Below, one piece after another: positions 5,872 through 12,628 of a stretch of 12,628 nucleotides of DNA. The translations under genes were made by a program, and so were the position numbers. Every line of letters begins with the position of its first letter. Position 1 is the first letter of the stretch. The notes under the pieces were generated by a model. It searched no databases. It was not told the origin of the DNA and saw only the letters and a list, made by a program, of their open reading frames with translations. This DNA is from Candidatus Cloacimonadota bacterium (GTDB lineage: Bacteria; Cloacimonadota; Cloacimonadia; Cloacimonadales; Cloacimonadaceae), in assembly GCA_023228285.1 (NCBI GenBank), contig JALOBM010000055.1:1-12628 (forward strand). The letters run 5' to 3'.

Positions 5872-8355
5872 TTATCGAATTACAGCTATCTTGCCTCGGG
5901 CAGATTTTCCATCGCTGTCCGTAACCACAAAGAAGTAAATGCCACTGGAAACTATCGTGCCCTTGTTGTTTTTGCCATCCCACTCAAAGCGGGAGAAGGG
6001 GCTCTCGTCCAGTTTCTTCACCAATTGTCCGGAAGCGCTGTAGATGCGGCATTCGTTCTTACCAGCGGGCATGCTGTCCTTGGGCAAATTCACTATCTGC
6101 ACATAAGTGTGACCATCGGGACGGAAGGGATTGGGAAATGCTTTCAGCGTTTCCAGGTCTGTTTCCGGCTTTACCGTACGGCCGATACGAAGAGTATTGA
6201 GACCTTCTGTGGTACCAATCAACAATCTACCTTCCAGAGGATCGTAACCCAGAGAAATGATCTGATTTGATAGCAGAGGTGAATTGCCCTGATAATAGTT
6301 TGTAAATCGTTCGCGAATAGGATCATACATGGAAAGACCGTTCTCTTCGCTGCCAATCCAGATTCTGCCGAAAGGATCGCCGTAGATGGATAGAGGATAG
6401 GTTCTTTTACTGCCAAAAATGCGCTCTTCATCAGCGTAATACAGGGTGTCGTTTACCCAGGTATAAGAGGTGAAGTCATAGCGATAACGCTTGATATATA
6501 CGTCATATTTGTACCAGGAATACTCATCCCACATATACAAGCCGGTACCGCTGGCCACGAAGTGCTGCCAACCGCTGGGACTGTGGGGAACTTCCACGCT
6601 GGCTACACCGTATATTTTGCCTTCCCTCAGCTCAGGCACGATCTCACCTGGTTCCAGCCAATGCCCGCCATCTTCCACCGGGATGCTGTCGTTGTTCCAG
6701 ATCGAAAGACCGTTGTCGTATTCTGTGCCAAAAAAGTACTGTCTGCCATTGTGATAGGCGTTTAACACACGCTGATGGGGAGCATTGGGCAAGTGAAATG
6801 TGCTGTGAAGCGCGATGCTGTTTGCGGTGGTGGTCAATACATTTATTCCGCCATCATAACTGAGTACAAACATATTGTCATAAAGATCCCGATAAATACC
6901 ACCGATGGTGCTGGTAAGCAAATTCGGGCCACCTGTTATAATCGGTCCCCAGCCTTGTAAGTCTTTATCCCATTTTCTGGTTCCTTCATGACTCATCCAC
7001 AGCCAGGAGTCTTTAGGTTCATCATAAATACTTAAGCCAAAACGGTTTCCAGTGAGATTGTAGCTGGTCCACCAAGCGCCAAACCACTTACGATTCTGCC
7101 CGTCAACTTCCAGATTCAGGATGTTGTTCGAATGCAGGGGGCTGTTGTCTCTATTGAAGCTAAGCCAATGCCCATCTTTATAAGCGCTTACACCCATAGT
7201 GCCCTTGCGTACCACATTGTCGCCGATGATGCCACTGGCAAACCAGAGTGCATTATTCTGATCTACTTTACTCATCGTAATCTTCGGAAAAGCGATGTTA
7301 TCCGGATTGTAGTATTCCCACTCATCGTCTCGGAATCGTGCGATTCCGTCTCCCCAGGTACAGATATATATATACCCGTCAAATTCTTTGATGCGTGAGA
7401 CGTGATTGAAGCCAAATCCAGCTGTGTCCTTTTTCCATTGGGTTACATTCCCATTCGTCAAATCCAATCTGGTCAATAATGTGTCAGTAGGAGAATCGTA
7501 ACGCAGCAGATCATTGTCCCAATCGCCATAAGCTACCCACAGCTTGTTTTCTCCGTCCAGATGAATTGCGGAGATTGGCCATTGACTGTTACTGTCATAG
7601 GGCTTAAATACCTGCCAATTGCCGCTCGCAGGGTCTCCTATCCAGATCCGGCCGTAAGCAGATAGAACAATAAACTCTGCATTTGTGCTGAGCTTCAAAT
7701 CATTGTTGATGGGGAAGGGGGGGACTGTGCTAAGGCTCTTCCAGGCAGAATTTACTTCCAGAGAATCCAGGGGGACATAGCTAACGCCCAGCTCATGCGC
7801 CATATACAGGATATTATCATCACTCAATACCATGTCGGATATATTATTGCTGGGCAGCCCCCCTCCAGTGTTCATGCTATTGTATTGATGCAAGATCAAT
7901 GGGAAACTTACATTATCCAGGTAATAAAACACAGAAAGTCCCTGCTCCGTTGCCACTAGTATCCGTGAATCCACTTCCAATAAGCGGTTTACGCGTGAGG
8001 AGGGTAGCCCCAATTCTTCATCCACATTCAAGATCCCATTAGCATTTAAACTGCTAATTCCATCCTGACTGGAGCCCATCCACAAGCTCTCGGAGAAATT
8101 GATCAAAGCCAGATTGCGGATGTCGTTTGACACTAAGCCGTCACCGGTGCCCAACTGCCGTATATGCTCGTATTCAGAAAGATGCAAAGCGTCTGCACCC
8201 TCTATTTCCGTGACTCCGCCCCAGCTGGAAAAGTAGATGTTATTGCCTTCTTTATCTATATCATAGACATGATTCACATTGTTTATTATCTGCCACTGCT
8301 GACCGTTGAGAAAGGCGGCAGACAGGATCCAGGCCAAAAGAAAGACTCTTTTCAT
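5872..8355 (-). CDS. secreted two-component-regulator-type beta-propeller protein with C-terminal FlgD-like/type IX-like sorting domain
   Basis: An 827-residue exported protein of unknown specific function. It begins with a signal peptide: MKR, then a hydrophobic run to about residue 16, with likely cleavage near NGQQ (17-20). Most of the chain (about 25-725) consists of degenerate blades of the two-component-regulator propeller type: LWMGSSQDGISSL (91-103), GRIWIG (235-240), NKLWVAYG (270-277), NALWFASG (368-375), RKWFGAW (422-428), GRIWIGSEENGLSMYD (663-678) and RLLIGTTEGLNTL (710-722). Several carry the typical spacing phrase, such as NSPLLSNQIISL (691-702). The last 90 residues hold FPNPFRPDG (740-748), IYSASGQLVKKL (771-782) and WDGKNNKG...SSGIYFFVV (792-811), the FlgD-Ig/Por-secretion C-terminal pattern. 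Its ATG overlaps the WecA-like stop codon (ATGA), with GGAG 8 bp upstream. No histidine kinase or DNA-binding domain is fused, so it is probably an extracellular or surface protein. Confidence 0.9.
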   Translation of the reverse strand: MKRVFLLAWILSAAFLNGQQWQIINNVNHVYDIDKEGNNIYFSSWGGVTEIEGADALHLSEYEHIRQLGTGDGLVSNDIRNLALINFSESLWMGSSQDGISSLNANGILNVDEELGLPSSRVNRLLEVDSRILVATEQGLSVFYYLDNVSFPLILHQYNSMNTGGGLPSNNISDMVLSDDNILYMAHELGVSYVPLDSLEVNSAWKSLSTVPPFPINNDLKLSTNAEFIVLSAYGRIWIGDPASGNWQVFKPYDSNSQWPISAIHLDGENKLWVAYGDWDNDLLRYDSPTDTLLTRLDLTNGNVTQWKKDTAGFGFNHVSRIKEFDGYIYICTWGDGIARFRDDEWEYYNPDNIAFPKITMSKVDQNNALWFASGIIGDNVVRKGTMGVSAYKDGHWLSFNRDNSPLHSNNILNLEVDGQNRKWFGAWWTSYNLTGNRFGLSIYDEPKDSWLWMSHEGTRKWDKDLQGWGPIITGGPNLLTSTIGGIYRDLYDNMFVLSYDGGINVLTTTANSIALHSTFHLPNAPHQRVLNAYHNGRQYFFGTEYDNGLSIWNNDSIPVEDGGHWLEPGEIVPELREGKIYGVASVEVPHSPSGWQHFVASGTGLYMWDEYSWYKYDVYIKRYRYDFTSYTWVNDTLYYADEERIFGSKRTYPLSIYGDPFGRIWIGSEENGLSMYDPIRERFTNYYQGNSPLLSNQIISLGYDPLEGRLLIGTTEGLNTLRIGRTVKPETDLETLKAFPNPFRPDGHTYVQIVNLPKDSMPAGKNECRIYSASGQLVKKLDESPFSRFEWDGKNNKGTIVSSGIYFFVVTDSDGKSARGKIAVIR

Positions 8356-9389
8356 CTTTTTTGCTCCATTCGCATGAAGATATATGCGACTATTACGATT
8401 AATGCCAATAGCACCAATAACAGGGAAAATAGTACCTTTTTATCGGTGAATGAAAAGCCAATGGCGATCAGGCCAAAAAGCATGGTTACAAAATATACGA
8501 TAATCGAAATTACTCTCTGAGAAAGCCCAAAAGCCAACATTGTGTGATGGATATGAGCCTTATCCGCCTTGAAGACGCGCCCCACCTTCAATCTGCGAAA
8601 AACAGCCAACATCACATCCAATAGGGGGATAGCCAGCGCTGTGAGCGGGATCATCATCGTAAGTGAGGTGATACCCTTGTATTGCGCTGAACCGGCGGTC
8701 GAAATCGCAGCGATGTATAGACCGATAAATTGCGATCCGGTCTCACCCAGAAAGATCTTTGCGGGATGGAAATTGTAGCGAAGAAATGCCAATGTTCCCG
8801 CCAAAAGGAAGCTGGAAAGCGCGATTACCAGGACATTCCCCTCGCGTAAACCGCAAACCATCAGTACAATGCTCACAATGGCTGCTATTCCCGCAGCCAG
8901 ACCGTCCATGCCGTCAATTAAGTTTATGGCGTTGATCACTATCACATACCATAACACGGTGACCGGAAACGACAACCAGCCCAGTACGAAATGCGATCCC
9001 AGAGGATTGGTAAGAAAATAAACCCGATAACCTATCACATACATAATGACGCCCAGAAGAACTTGCCACACCAGCTTGATGCGCGCCGGACTCTCAAACC
9101 GGTCATCGATAATCCCGAAAGTCATGGCCAAAATCCCGGTTATCGAGAGCTCAAAGAAGAAGCGGCTGATATCCTGTCCCCGGGAAAGAAAGGCAAAAAC
9201 CAATTGCACCGCAATAATGGGCAATCCAAATGACAGTCCCCCTGCTTCCGGAGTGCTGGTTTTGTGAATCCTGCGTTCTCCTGGTATGGCCAGAATACCA
9301 TGCCGAGTGGCAAAACGCATGTTCCAGGGCCCCAAAATGAGCGTACCGAAGAAGATCACGAGACTGCTGATGATGATGTATAAGGTCAT
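8352..9389 (-). CDS. WecA/TagO-like polyprenyl-phosphate sugar-1-phosphate transferase
   Basis: A 345-residue integral membrane enzyme of the MraY/WecA superfamily with about ten or eleven hydrophobic segments. The family transfers a sugar-1-phosphate, often GlcNAc-1-P, from a UDP-sugar to undecaprenyl phosphate and so starts a surface glycan. Conserved signatures are GIIDDRFES (92-100, with D95 and D96), NAINLIDGMDGLAAG (153-167), NFHPAKIFLGETGSQ (206-220) and the C-terminal cytoplasmic motif ADKAHIHH (275-282), which points to WecA/TagO rather than MraY. The motif normally read FxGDxGS has Glu (E216, codon GAG) in place of the conserved Asp. The start at 9389 has an AGGA ribosome binding site 8 bp away. 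The gene follows the GT4 gene by 15 bp and overlaps the propeller gene by 4 bp. The exact sugar is unknown. Confidence 0.92.
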   Translation of the reverse strand: MTLYIIISSLVIFFGTLILGPWNMRFATRHGILAIPGERRIHKTSTPEAGGLSFGLPIIAVQLVFAFLSRGQDISRFFFELSITGILAMTFGIIDDRFESPARIKLVWQVLLGVIMYVIGYRVYFLTNPLGSHFVLGWLSFPVTVLWYVIVINAINLIDGMDGLAAGIAAIVSIVLMVCGLREGNVLVIALSSFLLAGTLAFLRYNFHPAKIFLGETGSQFIGLYIAAISTAGSAQYKGITSLTMMIPLTALAIPLLDVMLAVFRRLKVGRVFKADKAHIHHTMLAFGLSQRVISIIVYFVTMLFGLIAIGFSFTDKKVLFSLLLVLLALIVIVAYIFMRMEQKR

Positions 9390-9404
9390 AAAATATCCTG
9401 GCCT

Positions 9405-10514
9405 TTAGGCTCCTCTCCTCTCATAGATTGCGCGATAGTCACGGATCATCGCATCATAATTGCATACCCGTCTAATATACTGCTGCGCATATCTTCCTTT
9501 TTGGACTATTTCTTCCGGATTCGCGGCAATCTCCACAAGCTTGGAAACCAAGCTCTCCTCATCATCCAGAGGCACTAGCCAGCCGCTTTCCGTAACCACT
9601 AACTCACTAATGGATGGGATGTCCGAACCGATAACCGGCAAACCGGCCTGCATGGCTTCGATGATGCTGTAGGGCATGGCTTCCCAGCGGGAATAGAGGA
9701 TGAAAGCATCAAACACCGCCAACCACGGCTGTACCTGAGAATCCCAGCCCGGGAGCAGTATGCGATCACTCAAACGATGACTGGCTACGATGCTGCGGCA
9801 CAAGGAATAGTGCTCGCCATCGCCCAGGAGGATAAATCTCAATCTCTGCTCGCGTATGCAGGCCTTACAGGCGGCTATCACCAAAGCCAGCACATTCTTC
9901 TGATCGGAAAATCGGATTGTGGAGCCGATCGTGATGCTGTCGTCTGTATGCTTCACTCTATCTGGCACAGGATTTGCTCCCTCAGCAATGGCATTATAGA
10001 TGCTTTTGGCCTTGCTTTCCGGGATCAAGCCAAGCGCCACACAGCGGATGCGATCTACATTGTTCACAAACACTGTGTAGTCTCCTAGGGCATTGCCCAG
10101 CTTTTCCATCATCATATAAAAGCTCTTTACAAGTACGGGTTGAGAATCCTGAAACGCCGTTCCATGGGCTGTATGTACGATCCTTTTCACTCCCGCTACA
10201 CGCGCTGCCAGCCGTCCCAATATCCCCGGTTTGGAGGAATTGGTGTGTACTATATCGAAGTGGTATCTACGCATAATGCTCAGGATGTCGAAAAAGGCAG
10301 CAATGTCCCACACAGAGATCCGATGCCGAAAAGAGCTTACAGGCAGAAACTTCCATCCTCTTTCCAGCACAGCATCTTCGAACTCTCTGCCTGGTTTGGC
10401 TGCTACATAGATTTCATATTCATCTGCGGGCAAGCCGTCCAGTAAATGCAGGCTAAAGCGCTGTGCACCGCTGAGCAGGGGTAATAGCTGTAGATGCAGG
10501 ATTCTCTTCTTCAT
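9405..10514 (-). CDS. GT4-family glycosyltransferase
   Basis: A 369-residue GT-B-fold retaining glycosyltransferase, probably cytoplasmic or peripheral to the inner membrane. The N-terminal domain has the glycine-containing acceptor loop QLLPLLSGAQRF (9-20) and FDIVHTNSSKPGILGRLAA (86-104). The C-terminal donor domain shows SIYNAI (171-176), FILLGDGE (227-234), ILLPGW (252-257) and SRWEAMPYSIIEAMQAGLP (275-293), with the E-x7-E pair E278/E286 that binds the nucleotide sugar. The donor sugar cannot be read from sequence. It overlaps the deacetylase-like gene by ATGA and precedes the WecA-like gene, so it probably extends the polyprenyl-linked glycan begun by that enzyme. The length and motifs look intact. 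Confidence 0.93.
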   Translation of the reverse strand: MKKRILHLQLLPLLSGAQRFSLHLLDGLPADEYEIYVAAKPGREFEDAVLERGWKFLPVSSFRHRISVWDIAAFFDILSIMRRYHFDIVHTNSSKPGILGRLAARVAGVKRIVHTAHGTAFQDSQPVLVKSFYMMMEKLGNALGDYTVFVNNVDRIRCVALGLIPESKAKSIYNAIAEGANPVPDRVKHTDDSITIGSTIRFSDQKNVLALVIAACKACIREQRLRFILLGDGEHYSLCRSIVASHRLSDRILLPGWDSQVQPWLAVFDAFILYSRWEAMPYSIIEAMQAGLPVIGSDIPSISELVVTESGWLVPLDDEESLVSKLVEIAANPEEIVQKGRYAQQYIRRVCNYDAMIRDYRAIYERRGA

Positions 10515-12172
10515 TTGTGCCCAAATCTGATGATGGCAAAAGATTTCGCCTTGACGTTCGTGAATCTAACGATGTTGCCGTCAATCCTGGCCTTTTCACC
10601 GTCAATCTCGCGGATTTTGCCATCTATAAACACTTGTAAACAGAAGTGATCCATATCGTCATCGAAATACACGGAGATATCGTATTCGCCCTCGGCGATG
10701 GTCACCCGGTTTCGTTTTTCCCACCAGATACTCAGTTCTCGCGCAGTGCTGATCCAAGTGGGAGCGGACTTGATAAGCCCCAATAGATACGAATATAGCT
10801 TGTGACAATAATGTATATCGCTGTAGGAGGCCAGGGAGAAATCCAGGGCGAAAATGCCGTGAGTGCGCTGAATCTGATGGAAATAACTCTTGATCTGATT
10901 CTTCGCATCGTCCAAAGCCAGAATCTTGTGTTTATTCACCCTTAGATACTGATCCCGATAGGTGGTAGGCAGGATCAGATATCCGGCTTTGCCTCCTATC
11001 CAGGGATGGAATGGGAAGCTGGAGCCGTCATAAAAGCCGGGACTGTCTTTGAAAGCAGAACTCTGGCTGAACAGCGGATTGATCTTGTCGTGCAAAGTGC
11101 GGAGTTCGTTGTTTTGCGTGTACGCCAATTGCCTGATGCCGATCTGATCCTTCGCCAATTGATGCAACATCACCTGCTTCCGGCTCATCATGTCGTCGCG
11201 ATTGAGCTTGTCATTGGCCAAGAGCAAGCCGATGTCGTTGCCTCTGCCCATGATCTTCTGAATCTCTTCCTGCAGGTCGGGATCCTCCAAACCATAATCC
11301 AGGTCTTCACACTTGTCCGTACCCAAAAAGAAGGTGGAGTGACAGTCGTTTTCCCGCTCCAGATCCTGAAACTCGTCGAAATTCCAATACAGTTCGTAGT
11401 TTGTAAAGAGATATTGAAGCTTTCCCCAGAGCGCATGAAAGAGCTGCCGAAATTTTAAGGTAATAAGCATGCTAAAATCATCCGCAATAGAGAGGATCAA
11501 TGAGGGTAAATTCCACTTTTGCAGATCGTCCACGCTATGAGAAAGCAGCACCGCCGACGTCTGCGCTTCCGGCCACAGGCACTTCTGTGCCAGAGCCTGC
11601 TTTTTATGGATCGCGTGCTCTTTGATCATTGATTCCAGAAGCCACAACAGACTATCCACGGTGGGAGTGTTTCGATGTGTGTAAAAAGCGCTGCCTTCCT
11701 CTTCAAAGCGCTCCGCTCCCTCGGCCTTGGAGTAGTAAGTCCGCTCCCTGCTGGAGATGTGGTAAAACACATTACCAACCAGGTCAAAATTGATCTTGCC
11801 GCCGCTGAACTCCTTATCAATGTAATTCTCGGCAACATGGTTGAAACCGCGACTGCAGATGATCTGAGTGGGATACAGCAGCTTTTTCTCCTTCATGTAC
11901 CTCCGTAAAGCTTCCGGATTCAATCCGCTTGGCTCGTAAAGCTTTGTATCACATGCTATATAGATGGTAATGTAATGACGCGCCAAGGCCTTTATCTGCT
12001 CTTCATCCGGTTCACTGAGACTGTAGAGTATCACAATGTCCTGAGGCTTTAGATCTTCAGGATCCGTCACATAACGATGGGCAAAACCCAATACCTGGAA
12101 GATGAAATCGAAGCTAAAGCGTATCTCACGTGTAAATCGTTCTAATTTATGGTCTATGAAGATAGATATCAT
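10511..12172 (-). CDS. polysaccharide-deacetylase-like protein with degenerate active site
   Basis: A 553-residue protein, apparently cytoplasmic: no signal peptide or membrane segment is visible. Its architecture recalls FCB polysaccharide-deacetylase-family proteins that carry a DUF7033-like N-terminal region. The N-terminal part (about 1-200) includes FDFIFQVLGF (21-30). A CE4-like part (about 205-410) has AVLLSHSVDDL (207-217) where active members have a T-H-D-V-D motif, then STFFLGTD (279-286), DIGLLLANDKLN (313-324) where a G-L-H-x-S motif is usual, and IGIRQLAYTQ (344-353) where an R-Q-H-Y motif is usual. The last 70 residues form a beta-rich tail. Most metal and catalytic positions therefore appear replaced, suggesting a non-catalytic or divergent member. 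I chose the ATG at 12172 with GGTGGAAAG upstream; a TTG at 12190 would add six residues. It is the first gene of the glycan operon. Family recognition is from pattern, not a search. Confidence 0.7.
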   Translation of the reverse strand: MISIFIDHKLERFTREIRFSFDFIFQVLGFAHRYVTDPEDLKPQDIVILYSLSEPDEEQIKALARHYITIYIACDTKLYEPSGLNPEALRRYMKEKKLLYPTQIICSRGFNHVAENYIDKEFSGGKINFDLVGNVFYHISSRERTYYSKAEGAERFEEEGSAFYTHRNTPTVDSLLWLLESMIKEHAIHKKQALAQKCLWPEAQTSAVLLSHSVDDLQKWNLPSLILSIADDFSMLITLKFRQLFHALWGKLQYLFTNYELYWNFDEFQDLERENDCHSTFFLGTDKCEDLDYGLEDPDLQEEIQKIMGRGNDIGLLLANDKLNRDDMMSRKQVMLHQLAKDQIGIRQLAYTQNNELRTLHDKINPLFSQSSAFKDSPGFYDGSSFPFHPWIGGKAGYLILPTTYRDQYLRVNKHKILALDDAKNQIKSYFHQIQRTHGIFALDFSLASYSDIHYCHKLYSYLLGLIKSAPTWISTARELSIWWEKRNRVTIAEGEYDISVYFDDDMDHFCLQVFIDGKIREIDGEKARIDGNIVRFTNVKAKSFAIIRFGHK

Positions 12173-12324
12173 GCTGTGTCTTTCCACCAATTCAGTTTAT
12201 GCCACTCAAATAAAGCTAAGTTGAAAGTCAAGGAGTTTGTTGAATGTTCCACTTCGTTTGGCGTTTGAGGGCTTGTTCGTTCTTTGTTCTTAGTTAATTA
12301 GTTCAGCGGTGCAGCAGTGCTGCG

Positions 12325-12355
12325 GTTGTATCTCGTACCTCTGGCACGTTCTCGT
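12325..12355. repeat. REP-like hairpin repeat, copy 1
   Basis: GTTGTA is followed by TCTCGTACCTCTGGCACG and TTCTCGT. The hairpin arms CGTACC (12334-12339) and GGCACG (12343-12348) flank a TCT loop with one A/C mismatch. It shares almost its entire length with copies 2 and 3 about 200 bp to the right. Confidence 0.65.
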
Positions 12356-12483
12356 TATTGCAGCTCTCCTGAGGTGTCAATGTGCAATCTCCAAATTTCT
12401 TTCAAGGACTTGTCTGAAAATCATTGACATCAAGGCCAATCCCGATTGGATTGCGACTAATCTCTTCTCACTGCATAAGTGAC

Positions 12484-12496
12484 GCGGCGAAGCCGT
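12484..12496. repeat. GCGGC-GAA-GCCGT hairpin
   Basis: A GC-rich stem CGGC/GCCG (12485-12488, 12492-12495) with a GAA loop, extendable by one G-U pair. It sits between repeat copies 1 and 2 and is a different short hairpin type. Confidence 0.4.
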
Positions 12497-12544
12497 ATCC
12501 AGCACTTGATTATCACTCAAAATAGTGGTTGCAAGCACCTAGTT

Positions 12545-12596
12545 GTTGTACCTCGTGCCTCCGGCCCGTTCTTGTAACCTCGTGCCTCTGGCACGT
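12545..12596. repeat. two tandem REP-like hairpin repeats, copies 2 and 3
   Basis: Two units at a 27-bp period (CCTCGTGCC starts at 12551 and again at 12578). Copy 2 has arms CGTGCC/GGCCCG around TCC, with one mismatch. Copy 3 has perfect arms CGTGCC (12581-12586) and GGCACG (12590-12595) around TCT. The linker TTCTTGTA between them resembles the flanks of copy 1. There are only two adjacent units, so this is not a CRISPR array. Confidence 0.7.
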
Positions 12597-12628
12597 GAAA
12601 AACTGGGTGATCACAGAGCTATACTACA

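Larger units (their letters stand above)
12191..12628. other. 438-bp noncoding region with hairpin repeats upstream of the glycan operon
   Basis: I see no supported gene here. It should contain the promoter and leader of the minus-strand operon, but no convincing promoter could be placed. A TTGACT (complement of 12226-12231) lacks a properly spaced -10. The region carries the hairpin repeats listed separately, a GCAGCA-G-TGCTGC palindrome (12311-12323) and CAATCC-CGATT-GGATTG (12437-12453). Confidence 0.6.

Noticed and set aside
5867..5983. Extended N-terminus of dehydroquinate synthase from the ATG at 5983
   Set aside because: It would overlap the propeller gene by over 110 bp, and the added residues do not resemble the family's N-terminal strands. 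The ATG at 5866 fits the operon spacing better.
5872..8355. Hybrid two-component sensor
   Set aside because: The propeller repeats resemble sensor domains of hybrid kinases, but there is no transmembrane helix after the propeller, no kinase or receiver domain, and the C-terminus is a FlgD/Por-like domain.
11006..11458. A 150-codon plus-strand open frame inside the deacetylase-like gene
   Set aside because: It is wholly antisense to a much longer gene that has coherent family motifs and an operon context.
12196..12231. Sigma-70 promoter for the glycan operon from TTGACT and CATAAA on the minus strand
   Set aside because: The gap between the two hexamers is 24 bp, too long for a normal promoter. 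No better -10 was found at 16-18 bp.
12325..12596. CRISPR-like array
   Set aside because: There are only three units, two directly abutting at a 27-bp period without unique spacers, and no cas genes. The units are simple hairpins.

Overview
The window looks like chromosomal DNA from an anaerobic member of the FCB (Fibrobacteres-Chlorobi-Bacteroidetes) assemblage. My best guess is a relative of Candidatus Cloacimonadota. This is inferred from four things: a large extracellular beta-propeller protein ending in a FlgD-like/type IX-like sorting domain, a short RNase II of the two-cold-shock-domain-lacking type, an asd-M20D amidohydrolase lysine/DAP pair, and intergenic hairpin repeats. No 16S or other decisive taxonomic marker is present, so the assignment is not firm.

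Layout. Bases 1-67 hold the first 22 codons of a minus-strand gene with a strong ribosome binding site and a plausible promoter. A symmetrical Rho-independent terminator follows at about 146-174. Bases 176-723 contain no credible gene but carry a dense series of inverted repeats. From 724 to 2686, on the minus strand, lie an RNB-family exoribonuclease and, just upstream of it, a complete tRNA-Arg(CCU). From 2803 to 4904, on the plus strand, aspartate-semialdehyde dehydrogenase is followed after 2 bp by an M20D amidohydrolase. The pair fits the aspartate branch to diaminopimelate and lysine, possibly by the acetylated route.

From 12172 down to 4908 runs a tightly packed minus-strand operon with ATGA overlaps or gaps of 15 bp or less. 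In transcription order it holds: a polysaccharide-deacetylase-like protein with degenerate catalytic positions; a GT4 glycosyltransferase; a WecA/TagO-like polyprenyl-phosphate sugar-phosphate transferase with an Asp-to-Glu change in a catalytic motif; the secreted propeller protein with the C-terminal sorting-like domain; and a 3-dehydroquinate synthase whose frame is broken near its C-terminus by an apparent 1-base deletion in a G run. The first three genes suggest assembly of a surface glycan on a polyprenyl carrier. The fourth suggests an exported protein that may be anchored or modified at the surface.

Bases 12191-12628 are noncoding and carry REP-like hairpin repeats, including two tandem copies at a 27-bp period. 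I found no complete mobile element, CRISPR array, phage gene or defence system. The most noteworthy points are the broken dehydroquinate synthase, the degenerate deacetylase, the D-to-E change in the WecA-like enzyme, the physical linkage of glycan and secretion genes, and the structured noncoding regions at both ends.
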